From Pseudomonadota bacterium (GTDB taxonomy: Bacteria; SAR324; XYD2-FULL-50-16; JAHJRI01): a stretch of DNA of 14,971 nt. The DNA lies in the NCBI GenBank assembly GCA_022360105.1, contig JAKSDL010000665.1, forward strand, positions 1 to 14,971. The letters are read 5' to 3'. Both the position numbers and the translations under genes were made by a program. Under the pieces are notes generated by a model. The model was not told the DNA's origin. It did not search any database and saw nothing but the letters and a program-made list of their open reading frames with translations. Below, piece by piece: positions 7,033 to 14,437 of this stretch (its first letter is position 1; the number at the start of each line of letters is the position of its first letter).

Positions 7033-8067
7033 ATGAAAAAAGATAAGCTCATCGGCCTGATGGCGTTAGCCTTATTGGCTGTTGTCGCCGTTTTTTTTCC
7101 TGATTTACGCACAAACTTCTTTCAGACGGAACAACAAAAAGCGTACGACCTGGAAAAGGTCAGACTGGCTGTTCCCAGGGCCATGCTGATTACACCTGCC
7201 TGGATTGCAGTAAAAAAGGATTTTTTTCTGAATGAGGGATTGGCTGTCGAACTAACCGGTGAATTCAGCAGCGGCAAAGAAGCATTTGAAAACATGCTTG
7301 CCGGACATGCCGACATTTCAACTGTAGCTACCACGCCGGTTGTCGCTAACAGCTTCTCCCGGCAGGATTATTCGATTTTTGTTACTTTCACCACTACCTA
7401 CGACGGTGTAAAGCTCGTTGCGCGCAAAGACAAGGGGATTACGACAAGCAAAGACCTGAAAGGAAAGGTCGTTGGGGTCGTGTCCGGTACCATTTCCCAA
7501 ATCATGATCGATTCCTTGCTTGCTATAGAAAAAATTCTGCCCCATGAGGTGATCTTCAAGGGTTATGCCGCCCAGGTACTTCCCGAAGCTTTAGTAAATG
7601 GAGAAGTAGATGCCATTGCAGTCTGGGAGCCCTATGCTTATAATGCCAAACAACTTTTATCCAAGAATGTTGTTCAAATCCCCACATCCAAGGCATACCG
7701 CATGGCAATAAATATGGCGGTGATGAATGACTACGCTGCCAAACATCCTGACATATTAAAAAAAGTAATCAGGGCTCTTTCAAAAACTATCGATTACATC
7801 CAGGCACACCCGGAGGATGCGCAAACAATTATGGCTGAAAATCAGCAAATTAAACAGGTTCTGGTAAACGAATTCTGGAGAGGTCTCAATTTTGAAATCT
7901 CCTTGGATCAGCTTCTGCTGCTGACAATGGAAAACGAAGCAAACTGGATCAAGAAAAAACGTGGCATTAGAGATGAAAAAATACCCAACTTTCTTGATTT
8001 TATTCACTACCGGGACCTGGAAGCCGTCAGACCCGATGCAGTAACCATTGTGAGAAAACGTCCATGA
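7033..8067 (+). CDS. NMT1/SsuA-type ABC solute-binding protein, membrane-anchored, linked to a sensor kinase
   Basis: A 344-residue type II periplasmic binding protein. Residues 6-22 are hydrophobic, with no lipobox and no cysteine anywhere. No clear signal-peptidase site follows, so it may stay tethered to the inner membrane. The binding fold starts at about 42: 'RLAVPRAMLITPAWIAVKKD', then 'GKVVGVVSGTISQIMID' near 144-160 and 'GEVDAIAVWEPYAYNAKQLL' at 190-209, the SsuA/TauA/NMT1 hallmark. ATG 7033 is chosen over an upstream in-frame GTG (6910) because GAAGGA (7020-7025) lies seven bases before it and it opens the hydrophobic segment. The gene overlaps the kinase gene by ATGA. There is no permease or ATPase in the window, so a sensing role is more likely than transport. 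Ligands of this family include sulfonates, nitrate, bicarbonate and pyrimidines; none can be chosen. Confidence 0.88.
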   Translation: MKKDKLIGLMALALLAVVAVFFPDLRTNFFQTEQQKAYDLEKVRLAVPRAMLITPAWIAVKKDFFLNEGLAVELTGEFSSGKEAFENMLAGHADISTVATTPVVANSFSRQDYSIFVTFTTTYDGVKLVARKDKGITTSKDLKGKVVGVVSGTISQIMIDSLLAIEKILPHEVIFKGYAAQVLPEALVNGEVDAIAVWEPYAYNAKQLLSKNVVQIPTSKAYRMAINMAVMNDYAAKHPDILKKVIRALSKTIDYIQAHPEDAQTIMAENQQIKQVLVNEFWRGLNFEISLDQLLLLTMENEANWIKKKRGIRDEKIPNFLDFIHYRDLEAVRPDAVTIVRKRP

Positions 8068-10064
8068 AAATTAGAACCCGGCTTTATCTGAACACCATCG
8101 TTACCTCCATATTGGTTGCGGCACTTTTGGTTTTGACGCTCTATTCTTCACAGGAAATTACTCGTGAGTTGGAAATTAGTACTGCCACGTCGATCCTGGT
8201 TGAAAAAACTACAGAATTGATTCTGCTGACCAACGATTATTTAAGGACCAGGAACGAACGAAGTCAAACTCAATGGCAATACCGACTGGATGAACTAAAA
8301 CATCTGACTGACACTCCCCAATACCGGACAACATTTGCCAGGGCCATTCCACTGCTGGATCTGCTTGATGACTATTTTCAAAAAATCAAACACGAATTCA
8401 GGTTGGAGAAACGGATGATTGAGGGAGGTGCCACTGGCCTGGAACTTGCCAGAATTACCCGTTCCACAGCCCTGCTGACCCAACAATTGCAGGTCAATTC
8501 CCAGGAAATTCTCTCAATAATGCATTCGATTACAACCCAAGCAAATTTGAGAATTGAAAACATCAGAACCAGAAATACCTACAGCGTTATTCTCTTTCTA
8601 ATCGTTTTACTCATCATACTCTCCATTAACTCGATTATCGTTTTACAGCGTATCGGTCTGCCAATCTTTCGACTGGTGGATGAGGTTAAAAAAATAGAAG
8701 TCAAAGATGAGACTATCATTCAGACGAAAGTAAGCAAGGATCCGCCAAACGATCGAATAGATGATGAAATTGATGAACTCACCATCGCCTTCAGGGAGAT
8801 GGAAAATCGGCTGAACGATTCTCTGTCCGAACTGCGCAAAGAGATAAAGGAGAGAAAAAGTGCCGAAGACAATCTGCTTAAAGAAAAGGAATTCACCGAG
8901 GCAGCCATCGATTCATTGCAGGATACGTTTTATGTTTTTGACCCTGGTACCGGAAAATCCATTCGTTGGAACAGTATATTCGAGTCCGTGTCCGGATACA
9001 GCAACGAAGAGATCGCAGAAAAGCTAGCTCCGGTCGATTGGTACGATGAAGATGATCTTGAGCATATAAAAACCATGATGCCAGTTCTGCTTGAAAACGG
9101 TCATGCCGTCATAGAGGCAACTCTAAATGCTAAAAATGATAAACGAATCCCCACGGAATATTCCGTTTCCCTGATCAAAGACGAAAACAACCAGCCAAAA
9201 TACATCATTTCGATAGGCAGGGATATTACTGAAAGAAAACAGATCGAAGAAATAAAACAAAAATCCCATGAAAAACTTGAACAAAGGGTGAAAGAAAGAA
9301 CCAGCGATCTGGAAAAGGCCATGGAAATGGCCGAAGTAGCCAACAGGGCTAAAAGCGAGTTTCTGGCAAACATCTCCCATGAATTGCGTAATCCGATGCA
9401 CCATATTCTCAGTTATTCCAAATATGGTATTGAAAAATTTGGATCTGCCAATCAAGAAAAGCTTCAACACTATTTCAACCAGATTCACGTTTCAGGTCAG
9501 AGGCTCATGAATTTATTGAATGATCTGCTTGACCTCTCTAAAATGGAAGCCGGAAAGATTGAGTATGATTTTGGCAATCATGATATCCACCTCATTATTC
9601 AGGAAATAGTAACTGAACTGCTTCCCATCCTTCAGGAGAAAGAGCTAACAGTGATCGTGGAAGAACAGTGTAAAAACCGTATTGTAAACTGTGATGCCTT
9701 TAAAATCGGACAAGTCATCAGAAATCTTCTCAACAATGCCTCTCGTTTCACACCGGAAGAAAACCAGATCACTATTGGCTGCAAGGTCGGAAAAACAACG
9801 AAAGACGGAGAAACCATTAAAGGATTGATTGTTTCCGTATCTGACAAAGGAGTAGGCATCCCTCCCGATGAATACGATCTCATCTTCGATAAATTTACCC
9901 AAAGCAGCATGACAAAAACAGGAGCTGGTGGTACAGGCTTGGGACTGGCTATCTGCAGAGAAATCATCGACGCCCACAAGGGAAAAATCTGGGTGGAAAA
10001 CAACAGCACCGGCGGTGCAACGTTCAGTTTTATCCTGCCAATTGATTCAATCGTTCAGGTTTGA
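8064..10064 (+). CDS. HAMP-PAS sensor histidine kinase, orphan, coupled to a solute-binding protein
   Basis: 666 residues. The first membrane helix is at about 9-28 and the second at about 173-194, enclosing a roughly 145-residue, mostly helical periplasmic domain. HAMP spans about 195-255, followed by a coil, then PAS/PAC (about 275-392, ending 'SIGRDITERKQIEE'). A coiled coil (about 400-430) leads into HisKA with the H-box 'SEFLANISHELRNP' and phospho-acceptor His439. The ATPase domain has the N-box (N554, N558), G1 'DKGVGIP' (594-600), F-box 'FDKF' (608-611) and G2 'GTGLGLA' (623-629), so all catalytic boxes are intact. There is no receiver or output domain, and no response-regulator gene nearby, so it must signal to a partner encoded elsewhere. 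Its start overlaps the binding-protein stop (ATGA), implying translational coupling. The periplasmic domain probably docks that protein, as TorS does TorT. Confidence 0.93.
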   Translation: MKIRTRLYLNTIVTSILVAALLVLTLYSSQEITRELEISTATSILVEKTTELILLTNDYLRTRNERSQTQWQYRLDELKHLTDTPQYRTTFARAIPLLDLLDDYFQKIKHEFRLEKRMIEGGATGLELARITRSTALLTQQLQVNSQEILSIMHSITTQANLRIENIRTRNTYSVILFLIVLLIILSINSIIVLQRIGLPIFRLVDEVKKIEVKDETIIQTKVSKDPPNDRIDDEIDELTIAFREMENRLNDSLSELRKEIKERKSAEDNLLKEKEFTEAAIDSLQDTFYVFDPGTGKSIRWNSIFESVSGYSNEEIAEKLAPVDWYDEDDLEHIKTMMPVLLENGHAVIEATLNAKNDKRIPTEYSVSLIKDENNQPKYIISIGRDITERKQIEEIKQKSHEKLEQRVKERTSDLEKAMEMAEVANRAKSEFLANISHELRNPMHHILSYSKYGIEKFGSANQEKLQHYFNQIHVSGQRLMNLLNDLLDLSKMEAGKIEYDFGNHDIHLIIQEIVTELLPILQEKELTVIVEEQCKNRIVNCDAFKIGQVIRNLLNNASRFTPEENQITIGCKVGKTTKDGETIKGLIVSVSDKGVGIPPDEYDLIFDKFTQSSMTKTGAGGTGLGLAICREIIDAHKGKIWVENNSTGGATFSFILPIDSIVQV

Positions 10065-10192
10065 CGTCCCCACATTTGGTAAAAAGAATCCCCGGTTTCA
10101 AAAAACGGATGTTAAAGTTCTCTTTGTGAGTGTTGACAGCATGTCAAAGTCAATAGCTTTGTTTAATTGGGCTGAAGGAAGTAAATTTCCAG

Positions 10193-10215
10193 CAGGGCTA
10201 CATGAAGTTGCCCTG
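10193..10215. terminator. 6-bp stem-loop between kinase and DUF2834 convergent ends
   Basis: CAGGGC (10193-10198) and GCCCTG (10210-10215) form a perfect stem with an 11-base loop. It lies 17 bases past the DUF2834 stop on the minus strand and about 130 bases past the kinase stop on the plus strand. No long T-tract follows in either direction, so it is a weak terminator candidate. Confidence 0.35.
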
Positions 10216-10232
10216 TGTATAAAAAGTGAAAT

Positions 10233-10535
10233 TTAGACTGTTTTTTGTGCCGTGCGACCAGGAGTGTATACAATCAAGTAGATCAAAGGACCAAATGAAC
10301 CGCTTGCTAAAGTCAGCAAAAGCCAGGGCCAGGGATTTCGACCGTTTGATGTTGCATCCCGCCACATCCAAACCAGGAATAGACCAAGTGCAATAACCAG
10401 ATCTGCAAATACCTGGGCAGCCCCAAACGTCCGGAAAAGAGGTTCTATAATCCCCCAAACCCCATGATGCCAGAGAGCTACTGCCGTTAGTGCTGAAAAT
10501 GCGATTAATGTGACCACCAAAAGAGCTCTTTTCAT
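10233..10535 (-). CDS. DUF2834 family small inner-membrane protein
   Basis: 100 residues, with three hydrophobic segments: about 4-19, 34-52 and 69-88. The pattern 'RTFGAAQVFADLVIALGLFL', then 'VWMWRDA', then 'GRNPWPWLLLTLASGSFGPL' followed by 'YLIVY' is the DUF2834 signature; the function of the family is unknown. An in-frame ATG at 10547 would add four residues. ATG 10535 is preferred because GGAG sits six bases before it, formed by the upstream ATG's own codons. The gene is divergent from the XRE/MmyB-type regulator across about 100 bases that contain an operator-like palindrome. That makes it a plausible regulatory target. Confidence 0.85.
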   Translation of the reverse strand: MKRALLVVTLIAFSALTAVALWHHGVWGIIEPLFRTFGAAQVFADLVIALGLFLVWMWRDATSNGRNPWPWLLLTLASGSFGPLIYLIVYTPGRTAQKTV

Positions 10536-10569
10536 TTTATTCTCCATTCAAATCATTTAACTTGCCTTG

Positions 10570-10598
10570 TTGAAAACATTACACAGCTATTGTACTTT
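10570..10598 (+). promoter_or_regulatory. Candidate sigma-70 promoter of the XRE/MmyB-type regulator
   Basis: TTGAAA (10570-10575, five of six to TTGACA), a 17-base spacer, and TACTTT (10593-10598, three of six to TATAAT). Transcription would begin around 10605, inside the palindrome at 10602-10622. The -35 is good and the -10 weak. Confidence 0.4.
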
Positions 10599-10601
10599 CT
10601 C

Positions 10602-10622
10602 AGGTAACAATATCCATTACCT
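10602..10622. promoter_or_regulatory. Operator-like palindrome AGGTAA-N9-TTACCT
   Basis: AGGTAA (10602-10607) and TTACCT (10617-10622) are exact reverse complements with a 9-base spacer, just before the ribosome binding site GGAGG (10624-10628). Half-sites centred about 1.5 helical turns apart suit a dimeric helix-turn-helix protein. The adjacent regulator could repress itself here and affect the divergent DUF2834 gene. This is inference from position and symmetry. Confidence 0.5.
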
Positions 10623-10636
10623 CGGAGGTAAAACAA

Positions 10637-11434
10637 ATGAAGAAAATTCTGGAGAGCAAACAAAATGAATCGGTCGGCGATATTTTGAGATCCTGGCGAC
10701 AGTTGAAGCGAATCAGTCAAATGGATTTGGCTTTGGATGTGGGGATCTCAAGCAGACATTTGAGTTTTGTGGAAACAGGTAAATCACAACCCAGTCGCGA
10801 TTTGATCCTGCGAATTGCACAGACTCTGAAACTGCCTTTAAGGCATCGAAATGCCTTCCTGAACGCCGCGGGTTATGCCGCTGAATATAGCGAAGAATCT
10901 TTTAACGGCCAAAAGATGGAAATGGTCAGGCAGGCTTTACAGAGAATGATAGAGGTGCATGAACCCTATCCGGCTTTTGTTGTGAATGCAGGCTATAACA
11001 TCCTGATGACCAATTCCGGTTTTGACCTGATGATGAACTTTTTCTTTGGCAGGGACTCTGTAAACGAAGAGAACAACGTTTATCGCATCATTTTTGCCGA
11101 GAATGGCTTACGGCAGTATATACAAAACTGGGAAGTCGTTGAGCATTTTATGCTTGCACGTCTGTGGGATGAAGTCATTTCAACACAAAACAGTGAGTTG
11201 ATTGCATTGTACAATGATATTTCCAAGCTGAGATCCGGCAAACAACCATTGGAAATTCAGCATGATAACAACCTTCCTATATTAAGTCTGTCTCTTGAAA
11301 AAGACTCCGCAACAGTGAGTTTTTTTACTACAATCACTACACTAGGTACTCCACTGGATTTAACCACCCAGGAACTAAGAATTGAGGCCCTTTTCCCGGC
11401 TGATGAAGAAACCAAACAATTGTTTCACAGTTGA
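10637..11434 (+). CDS. XRE-family regulator with MmyB-like ligand-binding domain
   Basis: 265 residues. The N-terminal helix-turn-helix (about 14-70) has 'RQLKRISQMDLALDVGISSR' followed by 'HLSFVETGKSQPSRDLILRI', the standard opening of MmyB-type regulators. After it comes 'LRHRNAFLNAAGYA', then a C-terminal domain (about 105-258) with 'PYPAFVVNAGYNILMTNSGF', the MmyB-like domain that resembles PAS and may bind a fatty acid or other small ligand. The C-terminal 'FFTTITTLGTPLDLTTQELRI' also fits. The start is firm: GGAGG eight bases before ATG 10637. It is divergent from DUF2834 and convergent with a DMT transporter. The palindrome at 10602-10622 suggests autoregulation. The ligand is unknown. 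Confidence 0.92.
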   Translation: MKKILESKQNESVGDILRSWRQLKRISQMDLALDVGISSRHLSFVETGKSQPSRDLILRIAQTLKLPLRHRNAFLNAAGYAAEYSEESFNGQKMEMVRQALQRMIEVHEPYPAFVVNAGYNILMTNSGFDLMMNFFFGRDSVNEENNVYRIIFAENGLRQYIQNWEVVEHFMLARLWDEVISTQNSELIALYNDISKLRSGKQPLEIQHDNNLPILSLSLEKDSATVSFFTTITTLGTPLDLTTQELRIEALFPADEETKQLFHS

Positions 11435-11550
11435 TTCATGCATTTTACAACAAAACGCACCGCTAGTCACAAATCTCTTTGGGGTCCGGATCTGCCACTG
11501 TATCTTGGAACCGGTAACAACACAGATTTTCGGAATTTGCCTGCATTTTC

Positions 11551-11577
11551 GATCCGGAAACTAATGGCTGCCGGATC
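11551..11577. terminator. 7-bp stem-loop spanning the DMT stop codon, with an alternative upstream partner
   Basis: GATCCGG (11551-11557) and CCGGATC (11571-11577) form a perfect stem around 13 bases that include the DMT stop codon at 11561-11563. TCCGGATC also occurs at 11485-11492, so GATCCGGA (11551-11558) could pair with it instead. The regulator ends at 11434, so this may serve as a shared end structure in the 126-base convergent gap. No T-tract is present. Confidence 0.3.
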
Positions 11578-12430
11578 TTCGCACGATGTCACGTTGCACG
11601 ATGCCGACCATCAACAGGACTATGGTGATTGTAACAACCTGGGTTATCGTCACCTTTTCATTGTCAAACCAGCTCCAGATCAATGCTTCCACCGGTATGA
11701 CGTAGGTGACCAAACCGGCAAACAAAGGACCTTTTGATCTGATAATCCGGTAGAAGAGCAACATTCCAAGTCCCCTGGAAAGGACAGCAATCAGCACCAT
11801 GGCAACCGCGGCAGTTGTGAACCTGTCATTTATGGTGATTTGTTCCATTGTCACTGCCAGCGGAATCAGAACGATCATGCTGATGGTCATTAAGAGAGCC
11901 GCGATGATAATAGGAGGGACCTGCTGAAAAGACTTCTGAATCCAGGTATTGGAAATGGCATAAAACAGGGGGACAGACACAGCCATCAGCAGATATACAG
12001 GCTTTGCATCACGCTCCAATCCATCAAACACCATTAAACCGATGCCGATGATTCCCACTAACACTCCAACCAGTTGTACTTTGCTGGGAAGAAGTCTTAA
12101 AATGGGAATCGAGACCACAATTGTCAAAACCGGAACCAGGGACACCATCATTCCAACAAAACCATGACCGATCCGGTTGACCAGAAACGGCTGTACTACA
12201 AAAGGAAAGGCATAGCCCATAAATGCAATGAACAACAAAGGTATGATGTGTTTCTTATCTATATTCCACTTTGTACGGTTGATAGCCCAGAATCCCCATA
12301 GAAACACAGCTCCACCAAAGGTGCTGCTGGCTCCTATAGTAATGGGACCGAATGCAAACCCGGCCAGCTTCATCAAGTAAAAACCGCTTCCCCAGACAAG
12401 ACTCACAATAAGAAAAAACAGATAATGCAT
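11561..12430 (-). CDS. DMT superfamily (EamA-type) transporter
   Basis: 289 residues with about ten membrane helices. The first helix opens with 'FFLIVSLVWGSGFYLMKLA', the typical EamA N-terminus. Repeat 1 runs to about 138, with 'GHGFVGMMVSLVPVLTIVVS' matching the helix pair common in these permeases, and repeat 2 runs from about 145 to 280. The tail 'QRDIVRRSGSH' is basic and cytoplasmic. ATG 12430 starts right before the first helix. An in-frame TTG at 12493 would add 21 polar, cysteine-containing residues and is not favoured. It is convergent with the MmyB-type regulator and divergent from the DUF1007/NicO pair. This is the third member of its superfamily in 12 kb, and the three differ clearly in sequence, so they are not recent duplicates. 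Confidence 0.85.
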   Translation of the reverse strand: MHYLFFLIVSLVWGSGFYLMKLAGFAFGPITIGASSTFGGAVFLWGFWAINRTKWNIDKKHIIPLLFIAFMGYAFPFVVQPFLVNRIGHGFVGMMVSLVPVLTIVVSIPILRLLPSKVQLVGVLVGIIGIGLMVFDGLERDAKPVYLLMAVSVPLFYAISNTWIQKSFQQVPPIIIAALLMTISMIVLIPLAVTMEQITINDRFTTAAVAMVLIAVLSRGLGMLLFYRIIRSKGPLFAGLVTYVIPVEALIWSWFDNEKVTITQVVTITIVLLMVGIVQRDIVRRSGSH

Positions 12431-12697
12431 ACGTTCCGTCAGACACTTTAAATATTGGCTAAAACACCGCGAATGAGATCTGCAGCATAACAAAGGGGCC
12501 GTATACTGGCTACTTCAAATGAATCTCTCCCGTACCTCTTGAATGTGAAAAAGCGATATCACTGGTCAGCTACAAGTCGTAACCATCTGAATTTAAGACT
12601 TATTCCACAACGAGTTTACAAGACTGCTTAATTTGCAGAAACTATAGATTAAATCATATGCATTCAGTGCACATCGTATCAGCTTGCAAAACTCAAT

Positions 12698-13351
12698 ATG
12701 GTATCAATTATTAAACTGATCTGCGGATTGGCCTTGATCGGGGTGACCATGCTTATCCCACAATCGTTACCAGCTCATCCTCACGTGTTTTTGGACACGC
12801 AGGTAAAATTTGAGTTTGGCGAGAAAGGACTGGAAGGTTTCTGGGTCGAGTGGCTTTTTGATGAAATATTCACAGCTGCCATTAAAATGGATTTTGACAG
12901 TGATTACAACAACGCCTTTTCCGAGTCCGAGATTAAGGAATTGGAAAAAGGGGCTTTTTCCAACTTAATAAATTACGATTATTTCACCTATATCACCATA
13001 GAAGACAAGACACATCCTGTCCGTGAAGTGAATTCCTTTCATGCGGAACTCAGAAACAACCGCTTGGTCTATCGCTTTTTCGTTCCTTACCAAGTTGATG
13101 CGGATAAAAAGAGCAGAACACTCCGAGTTGGTGTATATGACAAAAGCTTTTATTGCGATATTGCTTTCCAAAAACGACAACCTGTTCAATTAAAAGGAGG
13201 AGAACCATTTAAGATTTCTCATAAAATACAACAGGATGAAGACCACATCATCAGTTATGACAATTCCTATCAAACAGCCACCAGGGAAGGAGCAATCTAC
13301 AGCGGTGTTACAAATCCTTTTGAAATCTTTTTAAGTTTCAGGAGGAAATAG
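12698..13351 (+). CDS. DUF1007 periplasmic protein, probable metal-handling partner of NicO
   Basis: 217 residues. The signal peptide covers about 1-26, and cleavage after 'SLPA' would leave an N-terminal HPH. The HPHVFLD block (27-33) is the DUF1007 signature. Residues 65-76 read D-x-D-x-D-x-N-x-A-x-x-E, an EF-hand-like loop that could bind Ca2+ or another divalent ion. DUF1007 genes are commonly found next to NicO/RcnA-type transporters and are thought to deliver or sense the metal; the exact role is unproven. The stop codon overlaps the transporter's GTG by one base (TAGTG), so the two are translationally coupled. ATG 12698 lacks a clear ribosome binding site. A TGCA-N5-TGCA dyad (about 12659-12671) lies upstream; no cobalamin or NiCo riboswitch motif was recognised. 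Confidence 0.85.
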   Translation: MVSIIKLICGLALIGVTMLIPQSLPAHPHVFLDTQVKFEFGEKGLEGFWVEWLFDEIFTAAIKMDFDSDYNNAFSESEIKELEKGAFSNLINYDYFTYITIEDKTHPVREVNSFHAELRNNRLVYRFFVPYQVDADKKSRTLRVGVYDKSFYCDIAFQKRQPVQLKGGEPFKISHKIQQDEDHIISYDNSYQTATREGAIYSGVTNPFEIFLSFRRK

Positions 13352-14304
13352 TGGCATTGAAGGTTCAGTTTATATTGGTCTTTTCTTTTCTTGTGATGGG
13401 ACCATTCGCTTTACAGGCAAACACACCCAACCCGTTTTTCTCCAATCAAGAATCTACGGCAGCCAAGCAAAACAAAGCAAAAGCTGCTGAAAAGCGTGAC
13501 AGCCTGTTAAATAACCGTTTCACCAGTGGCATCTATCTAAAACTGATTCAGTTTCAGCGTTCATCCAATCAAAAAATATCTGAAATAATAACCAACTACA
13601 GGGATCAGAAATCGTCCGATCTATTGTGGTATGTTTTGATTATTGCCCTAAGCTATGGTTTTTTCCACGCAATGATGCCGGGTCATGGGAAGAATATCAT
13701 TCTAGGCTGGATACTGAGTTCACAAAAGCGTTTCAAAAAAGTGGTTTTTACATCTACTTTAGCCATGATACTGCATGTATTTTCAGCCGTTGTGATTGTA
13801 TACGCGGTCTGGTTTCTCATTGGCGGACGGATCAGTACGCAAACCACACAACTCACCCGGTATTTATCGTTTTTTGCCTGCGCTATTCTGCTTTATCTGG
13901 CTGTCAATCAAATAATTGAGGCTTTTTGGCGCGGAAGGAGGAGGCATAGCCATTTTCATAACCATCAACACCAGCTGGAATCCATTCAGAATCAAACCAC
14001 CTGGAAGGAATGTGTGTTTACCGCAACGAGCATCGGATTAATTCCCTGTCCGGTCTCCAGCATTCTGATGGTCTTTATGATTTCCCAGGGATTTCATTAT
14101 GAAGGCATATTGACCGGTCTGTTCTTTGCGATTGGAATGGCAGGAACTATGCTGATATTCTCTTCTTTGGCCTGGTATACGCGATCATTGTTGTTAAACA
14201 GGCAAAATATGGTTTTTGTCCGGGTGGTTGAATACGGATTGCCTGTACTTGGTAGCTCCCTCATGATCTTTGCAGCTTTAATCCTGGTTCTTCCTCATCT
14301 TTGA
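13351..14304 (+). CDS. NicO-family nickel/cobalt transporter (RcnA-like)
   Basis: 317 residues, GTG start at 13351, with GGAGG (13341-13345) five bases upstream. A signal-like segment (1-23, ending 'LQA') is followed by a basic stretch at about 40-70. The first transport helix carries 'FFHAMMPGHGKNIILGW' (104-120) with H106, H112 and the PGHGK motif of NicO/RcnA. H142 lies in the next helix. A cytoplasmic or periplasmic loop 'HSHFHNHQHQ' (199-208) is a histidine-rich metal site, as in RcnA. 'GLIPCPVSSILMVFMIS' (229-245) is the conserved PCP helix. About six to seven membrane helices in all. Family members either export Ni/Co (RcnA) or import them. The direction here is not given, though the RcnA-like His loop leans toward efflux. 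It works with the coupled DUF1007 protein upstream. Confidence 0.9.
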   Translation: MALKVQFILVFSFLVMGPFALQANTPNPFFSNQESTAAKQNKAKAAEKRDSLLNNRFTSGIYLKLIQFQRSSNQKISEIITNYRDQKSSDLLWYVLIIALSYGFFHAMMPGHGKNIILGWILSSQKRFKKVVFTSTLAMILHVFSAVVIVYAVWFLIGGRISTQTTQLTRYLSFFACAILLYLAVNQIIEAFWRGRRRHSHFHNHQHQLESIQNQTTWKECVFTATSIGLIPCPVSSILMVFMISQGFHYEGILTGLFFAIGMAGTMLIFSSLAWYTRSLLLNRQNMVFVRVVEYGLPVLGSSLMIFAALILVLPHL

Positions 14305-14437
14305 CCTGTTGCCCCCAAAGCCTGCGAGTCATTCCTGAGCGCAGCTAACCGACAGCTGGTATGGTTGTTTTCACACATTCATGATCAACGATATCTGCCG
14401 CATCTTATACCACACATTTTAGGTTTTTAATAAAACA
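14305..14437. other. 3' flank of the NicO gene, weak inverted repeats only
   Basis: CTGCG (14322-14326) with CGCAG (14340-14344), and CAGCT (14342-14346) with AGCTG (14354-14358), are short dyads. The second is followed by GGTTGTTTT and is the better terminator candidate for the NicO operon, but the 5-bp stem is weak. No gene is seen. Confidence 0.3.

Noticed and set aside
9101..10009. Long minus-strand open frames opposite the kinase (up to 125 codons)
   Set aside because: They lie wholly within a well-supported kinase domain, lack ribosome binding sites and have no recognisable motif, so they are shadows of the coding strand.
12431..12493. TTG extension of the third DMT transporter
   Set aside because: It adds 21 cysteine- and arginine-containing residues before the natural EamA N-terminus.
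12494..12697. Cobalamin or NiCo riboswitch upstream of the DUF1007/NicO pair
   Set aside because: Looked for the B12-box type GCCACTG core and related conserved blocks; none is present, and the gap is short.
14305..14358. Strong intrinsic terminator after the NicO gene
   Set aside because: Only 5-bp dyads are present, and the T-tract follows at a distance; too weak for a firm call.
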